The notes under the pieces were generated by a model, which had not been told where the DNA came from, searched no databases, and was given only the letters and a program-made list of their open reading frames with translations. From an uncultured Prevotella sp. (lineage in GTDB: Bacteria; Bacteroidota; Bacteroidia; Bacteroidales; Bacteroidaceae): DNA of 6,441 nucleotides. Positions 6,120-6,441 of this stretch are shown piece by piece. How positions within the stretch are numbered: the stretch's first letter is position 1; the number at the start of each line of letters is the position of its first letter. Location: contig CAMQBP010000114.1 in assembly GCA_946999025.1 (NCBI GenBank), positions 1 through 6,441 on the forward strand, in the 5' to 3' direction. The translations under genes were made by a program, and so were the position numbers.

Positions 6120-6441
6120 TCCTTGTGTTGAAGCCAGTGCGTAGTCTCTTCGATGACCCAGTCGGCAACCAAATCTTGCGATGCGGGCAATATGCCCTCG
6201 TCACCGTACACGATATCGACGCCCTTTTGAGTCAGTTCGGCTTGTTTCTCCCGCATGTGGTGCCGGTCGGCCATGCGCTTGACGTCAGAGGTGAGGTAGA
6301 TGCCTTGCACCAAGATGCGCTTCTTGTGTTGTGAGGCCCGCTTGAGCATGGGATGCAGCTCATTCGCAAAGTCATGTCCCATCTCAATCTGTCGTGCATC
6401 AGTATAAGTTATCTTGCTGTTGTCTTTGATGTATTTTTGTA
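6116..6441 (-). CDS. Unrecognised cytoplasmic-type protein, C-terminal fragment (runs off right edge)
   Basis: The frame is open from the right edge to a TGA at 6118-6116, giving the last 107 residues of a longer protein. A Met at 6382 is internal, because 19 in-frame codons precede it in the window without a stop. I do not recognise the family. The visible part is polar and His-rich, with no membrane segment. It reads as alternating alpha/beta elements: a helix around GHDFANELHPMLKRAS, a strand KRILVQGIYL, a helix DVKRMADRHHMREKQAEL, a strand VDIVYGD, and a final amphipathic helix ending WLQHKE. This would fit the end of a Rossmann-like or other alpha/beta cytoplasmic enzyme, but I assign no function. 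Its TGA overlaps the first ATG of the SusC gene by four bases (ATGA), so it is very probably co-transcribed and possibly translationally coupled with the transporter. It does not look like the FecR anti-sigma or hybrid two-component regulators commonly found beside SusC genes. Confidence 0.75.
   Translation of the reverse strand, partial: QKYIKDNSKITYTDARQIEMGHDFANELHPMLKRASQHKKRILVQGIYLTSDVKRMADRHHMREKQAELTQKGVDIVYGDEGILPASQDLVADWVIEETTHWLQHKE
6120..6124 (-). promoter_or_regulatory. AAGGA ribosome-binding-like site before the SusC gene
   Basis: AAGGA on the minus strand lies inside the last codons of the upstream gene. It is 0, 3 and 6 bases from the three tandem ATG codons of the SusC gene. 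The 6-base spacing favours the third ATG (6113) if Shine-Dalgarno pairing matters here. Together with the ATGA stop/start overlap it suggests translational coupling. Confidence 0.4.

Noticed and set aside
6116..6382. Reading the right-hand gene as a complete 88-residue protein starting at the ATG at 6382
   Set aside because: The frame stays open for 19 more codons to the window edge, and 6382 has no convincing leader. It is better read as the end of a longer gene.

Overview
The window comes from a Bacteroidota genome, most likely of the order Bacteroidales. A Prevotellaceae-like origin fits but is not proven. The evidence is a SusC/SusD-type outer-membrane uptake pair, lipoproteins with Bacteroidota-style signals, A-rich rather than consistently Shine-Dalgarno-type leaders, and moderate GC. 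Every gene I can support lies on the minus strand, so transcription runs from right to left. No RNA genes, CRISPR arrays, insertion sequences or credible terminators are visible.

In transcription order: (1) positions 6441-6116 hold the last 107 codons of an unrecognised, apparently cytoplasmic protein whose start lies outside the window. (2) Its TGA overlaps the first of three consecutive ATG codons of a 1042-residue SusC/RagA-type TonB-dependent transporter (6119-2991). (3) Four bases later comes a 472-residue SusD/RagB-type lipoprotein (2986-1568). (4) Seventeen bases later, behind an AGGAG ribosome-binding site, comes a 405-residue two-domain surface lipoprotein that resembles the DUF4929 family (1550-333). 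(5) After 19 more bases comes the 5' end of an M16 (insulinase/pitrilysin-type) zinc peptidase with a signal peptide and an intact HFLEH zinc motif. It runs off the left edge (313-1).

The gaps of -4, 4, 17 and 19 bases point to one polycistronic transcript whose promoter is beyond the right edge. SusC and SusD should form the lidded outer-membrane importer. The DUF4929-like lipoprotein sits where accessory surface-binding proteins (SusE/F position) normally sit. An exported M16 peptidase, with no glycoside hydrolase in view, suggests that the cargo is peptide rather than glycan, as in RagAB-type systems; this is inference.

The most unusual element is a 63-base nested palindrome at 189-251 inside the M16 gene. 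It has a perfect 12-bp outer stem and a perfect 11-bp inner stem, and it covers the codons around the end of the signal peptide. It has no U-tract and so is not a terminator. Its position suggests a translational or mRNA-stability control element, or an in-frame palindromic insertion.
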